NCBI GenBank assembly: GCA_050049805.1 | Contig: JASFVN010000185.1 | Span: 1-8,690 of the forward strand | From: JABDNZ01 sp050049805 | GTDB taxonomy: Bacteria; Gemmatimonadota; Gemmatimonadetes; Longimicrobiales; Gaopeijiaceae | DNA length: 8,690 nucleotides | Reading direction: 5' to 3' | Part shown: piece by piece, positions 7,724 through 8,690 of the stretch | Numbering within the stretch: position 1 is the stretch's first letter | How the letters are laid out: the number at the start of each line of letters is the position of its first letter | The notes under the pieces: generated by a model | Told to the model about the DNA's origin: nothing | The model's input: the letters and a program-made list of their open reading frames with translations, nothing else | Database searches by the model: none | Made by a program: the position numbers and the translations under genes

Positions 7724-7755
7724 AAAAACCCCACTTCCGTAAATGGTTGTGGGGC
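7724..7755 (-). terminator. Rho-independent terminator for the minus-strand tRNA
   Basis: CCCCAC (7729-7734) pairs with GTGGGG (7749-7754), and CC (7737-7738) pairs with GG (7745-7746) inside. Read on the minus strand, the stem ends in GTGGGG followed by five Ts (7728-7724), a proper terminator. On the plus strand only a short T run follows, so it would act weakly, if at all, on kinase transcripts. It lies about 13 bases past the 3' end of the tRNA fragment, where a tRNA terminator is expected. Confidence 0.75.
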
Positions 7756-7768
7756 TTTGTGTTATGAG

Positions 7769-7812
7769 TGGGCGCTACTGGATTCGAACCAGTGACCTCC
7801 TGCTTGTAAGGC
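7769..7812 (-). tRNA. 3' fragment of tRNA-Val (anticodon UAC), broken in the anticodon stem
   Basis: Read on the minus strand, the sequence gives the anticodon loop CTTACAA (7810-7804), the 3' anticodon stem GCAGG (7803-7799), the variable AGGTC (7798-7794), a perfect T arm ACTGG-TTCGAAT-CCAGT (7793-7777), the acceptor strand AGCGCCC (7776-7770) and discriminator A (7769). CCA is not encoded. The loop gives anticodon UAC, valine. The 5' anticodon stem should be CCTGC, but only its last two bases are kept; the D arm and 5' acceptor strand are absent from the window. It is therefore not a working tRNA. A tRNA fragment running from the anticodon to the 3' end is typical of the duplicated end of an element integrated into a tRNA gene. 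By its direction, the element would lie to the right. Confidence 0.8.
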
Positions 7813-7830
7813 CGATCAAAAGGAAGCGAA

Positions 7831-7905
7831 ATTCCGGCATGTTGCCGTCTAAATCATTGATGGATCGCACGTTCTGCCGTTCTTCGGTCCAAACCATGCC
7901 GGAAT
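7831..7905. repeat. Perfect 11-bp inverted repeat with a 53-base spacer
   Basis: ATTCCGGCATG (7831-7841) is the exact reverse complement of CATGCCGGAAT (7895-7905). It lies 19 bases beyond the broken tRNA end. It may be a recombinase or regulator site of the putative integrated element, or a hairpin in a transcript. No coding region spans it convincingly. Confidence 0.6.
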
Positions 7906-7919
7906 CTGCCGCCCTGGAT

Positions 7920-7961
7920 CGACAGTAAAACCGACAGTAACCGACAGTACGAACCGACAGT
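7920..7961. repeat. Four direct repeats of CGACAGT
   Basis: CGACAGT occurs at 7920-7926, 7932-7938, 7942-7948 and 7955-7961. The last three are preceded by C (CCGACAGT). Spacing start to start is 12, 10 and 13 bases, about one DNA turn, so bound proteins would sit on one face. Arrays like this beside a tRNA attachment site can be arm-type binding sites for an integrase or excisionase; that role is inferred. Confidence 0.65.
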
Positions 7962-7962
7962 C

Positions 7963-8090
7963 CCGGAACCGGGGAGTCCGGGTCCGTCAGGGTCCCAATG
8001 GTCCGTCCCGCTGGAATTTTTATTCACCACACTCCGCGCTTGCTCATATCCTGAGCATCACAACATCTTGCCTTTTGTTAACCGGGTGGC
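7963..8090 (+). promoter_or_regulatory. Orphan copy 3 of the kinase leader block
   Basis: This block follows the order and spacing of the block before the first kinase: CCGGAACCGG (7963-7972), an AATTTTTATTCAC stretch, CTCCGCGCTTGCTCA, then CATCTT (8064-8069) 18 bases after TTGCTC, and AACCGGG (8080-8086). Over the 34 bases ending at TTGCTCA, 27 match copy 1. CCGGAACCGG to TTGCTC measures 77 bases here and 75 in copy 1. No kinase follows: the similarity ends near 8090 and a transposase remnant comes next. It is probably the upstream part of a kinase locus that has been disrupted, or a mobile copy of a regulatory element. Confidence 0.55.
8041..8057. repeat. Inverted repeat TGCTCA-N5-TGAGCA in the orphan leader block
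   Basis: TGCTCA (8041-8046) and TGAGCA (8052-8057) form a perfect 6-bp inverted repeat, the size of a typical dimer operator. In copy 1 only the left half (2360-2365) is kept, so it is not a conserved feature of the leader and may be chance. Confidence 0.35.
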
Positions 8091-8159
8091 CTCGAAAAAG
8101 GAAAGGACAGTACTATCGGCCGGGGAAGTTTACTCAGGGCAATGGCGGCCGCATCGAAC

Positions 8160-8357
8160 GCGGCGGACCGGCATGCGGGACGGGACGTGGAGATCCTGGC
8201 TCGAAGGAAGGCGGTTTACGAGGCCGCTCGGGCCAAGAGGCCCGAACGGTGGTCCGGATCCACTCGGGACTGGACACCGGTTGCTGAGGTGGTCCTCAAT
8301 CCCGGGTCATCGGCCTCTGCCAAGGAAAGACAGACCCAAGAACGGTCTGCAGCATGA
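8160..8357 (+). pseudogene. C-terminal remnant of an IS3-family-type transposase
   Basis: The frame that includes the ATG at 8142 reads ADRHAGRDVEILARRKAVY, then EAARAKRPERWSGSTRDW, then TPVAEVVLNP, and stops with TGA at 8355-8357. From memory this matches the extreme C-terminus of the DDE transposase of one IS3-type branch, where a TPAD/VH-x-GR segment is followed by R-x-x-V/L-x-x-A, then PERW/F, and finally a VxLNP or VWINP strand. The catalytic DDE core would lie upstream, but the in-frame sequence before about 8160 is unlike it and meets a stop at 8079-8081. So only the last 60 or so codons remain. No terminal inverted repeats were identified. The call is based on motif recall. Confidence 0.5.
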
Positions 8358-8581
8358 AACCGGTTTATGCGACAACTATCTTGACACCCACCGACTCGAA
8401 AGCCCTCAACGGGGCGGCTACCGAGTATGCCTTCGAACGACGTTGGATCGACGACTGGGAAAGGGGGTTCTGCCTCGACACGGCGCGGAAACGGAAACTC
8501 ACCGAGAAGCAGCTTCACATGCGAAGGCGGATCAACCGGAAGGTTCTGCAAGAAGCCCCGCGCCTGACCTCTGCCGTTTGA
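8354..8581 (+). CDS. Small hypothetical protein
   Basis: This would encode 75 residues starting MKPVYATTILTPTDSKALNG. The start ATG overlaps the TGA of the transposase remnant (ATGA). The second half is charged and helical in character, with a W-x-x-D-W-E-R-G stretch and then KLTEKQLHMRRRINRKVL. The LTxKQ plus I-x-x-K/R-V pattern recalls the C-terminal helices of some small uncharacterised proteins, but I cannot name a family. No good Shine-Dalgarno sequence precedes it. Competing frames over the same bases (176 residues on the plus strand, 139 on the minus) look more like shadows, being rich in Arg, Pro and Gly. It could be a real cargo gene of the putative element or an open frame by chance. 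Confidence 0.35.
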   Translation: MKPVYATTILTPTDSKALNGAATEYAFERRWIDDWERGFCLDTARKRKLTEKQLHMRRRINRKVLQEAPRLTSAV

Positions 8582-8690
8582 GAAGAATTGGGCCGTGAAC
8601 TCCTTCCTGAATCCATCCCTCCCCACCTTCCCCACCTGATCAGCAAGTCAAGCGCTGCCGGCTCACCGGAGGACCGAGGAGAAAGAAAGG
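8582..8690 (+). other. Non-coding right edge with a possible ribosome binding site
   Basis: No gene is seen in these 109 bases. CTCACCGGAGGACCGA (8662-8677) resembles the kinase leader segment CTCACCGGATCATCCGA, and GAGGAG (8676-8681) in a purine-rich end could serve a gene starting just outside the window. Both points are weak. Confidence 0.3.

Noticed and set aside
7743..7928. 61-residue plus-strand frame containing RYWIRTSDLLLVRP
   Set aside because: This is the familiar false ORF produced by reading the antisense of a tRNA gene; it lies over the tRNA-Val fragment and terminator.
7920..7961. Short CRISPR array
   Set aside because: The repeats are 7-8 bases with 3-5 base gaps, far too short for CRISPR repeats and spacers.
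8035..8062. Possible D arm (GCTCAG..GAGC on the minus strand) of the missing tRNA half
   Set aside because: The flanking acceptor strand does not pair with AGCGCCC, the loop is short, and the sequence belongs to the leader block shared with 2341-2370.
8068..8598. 176-residue plus-strand frame and a 139-residue minus-strand frame over the same bases
   Set aside because: Both are rich in Arg, Pro and Gly with no recognisable motif, and they conflict with the frame that carries the transposase-like tail.

Overview
The window is GC-rich bacterial DNA. It carries three full-length genes, all on the + strand, followed by about 1 kb of broken and mobile-looking sequence. The two kinases have the Gemmatimonadota style of Hanks-type kinase, starting MEHEERLKAALADRY with HPHILPLHDSG inside the kinase domain. 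That makes a soil or sediment relative of Gemmatimonadota the best guess. This rests on recalled family style, not on a search.

Layout. 1-374: no convincing gene. 375-2084: a predicted surface lipoprotein with two IPT/TIG-like domains and a six-blade kelch-like propeller. 2085-2445: non-coding, holding the orphan 3' tail of a lost kinase-type gene and a leader block. 2446-4764 and 4947-7622: two paralogous membrane serine/threonine kinases, each with a cytoplasmic kinase domain, one membrane segment, a TolB-like domain and TPR-type repeats. A second orphan kinase tail sits between them. 7626-7694: the first codons of a further gene that is cut off. 7724-7812: a minus-strand terminator and the 3' part of a tRNA-Val gene, broken in the anticodon stem. 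7813-8690: an inverted repeat, four short direct repeats, a third copy of the kinase leader block with no kinase behind it, a probable IS3-family transposase tail, and a small hypothetical ORF.

How it fits together. The two kinases probably sense something outside the membrane through their TolB/TPR regions and signal by phosphorylation inside. They share coding sequence and also a nearly identical 53-base leader ending in an 11-bp palindrome three bases before the start codon. The orphan tails, the orphan leader block and the truncated partner gene suggest the remains of a larger tandem family that has lost and gained members by recombination. The tRNA fragment looks like one end of an integrated element lying to the right. 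No integrase is visible, so that part is inference. I see no clearly new defence or biosynthetic system. The most distinctive feature is the kinase array with its conserved leader.
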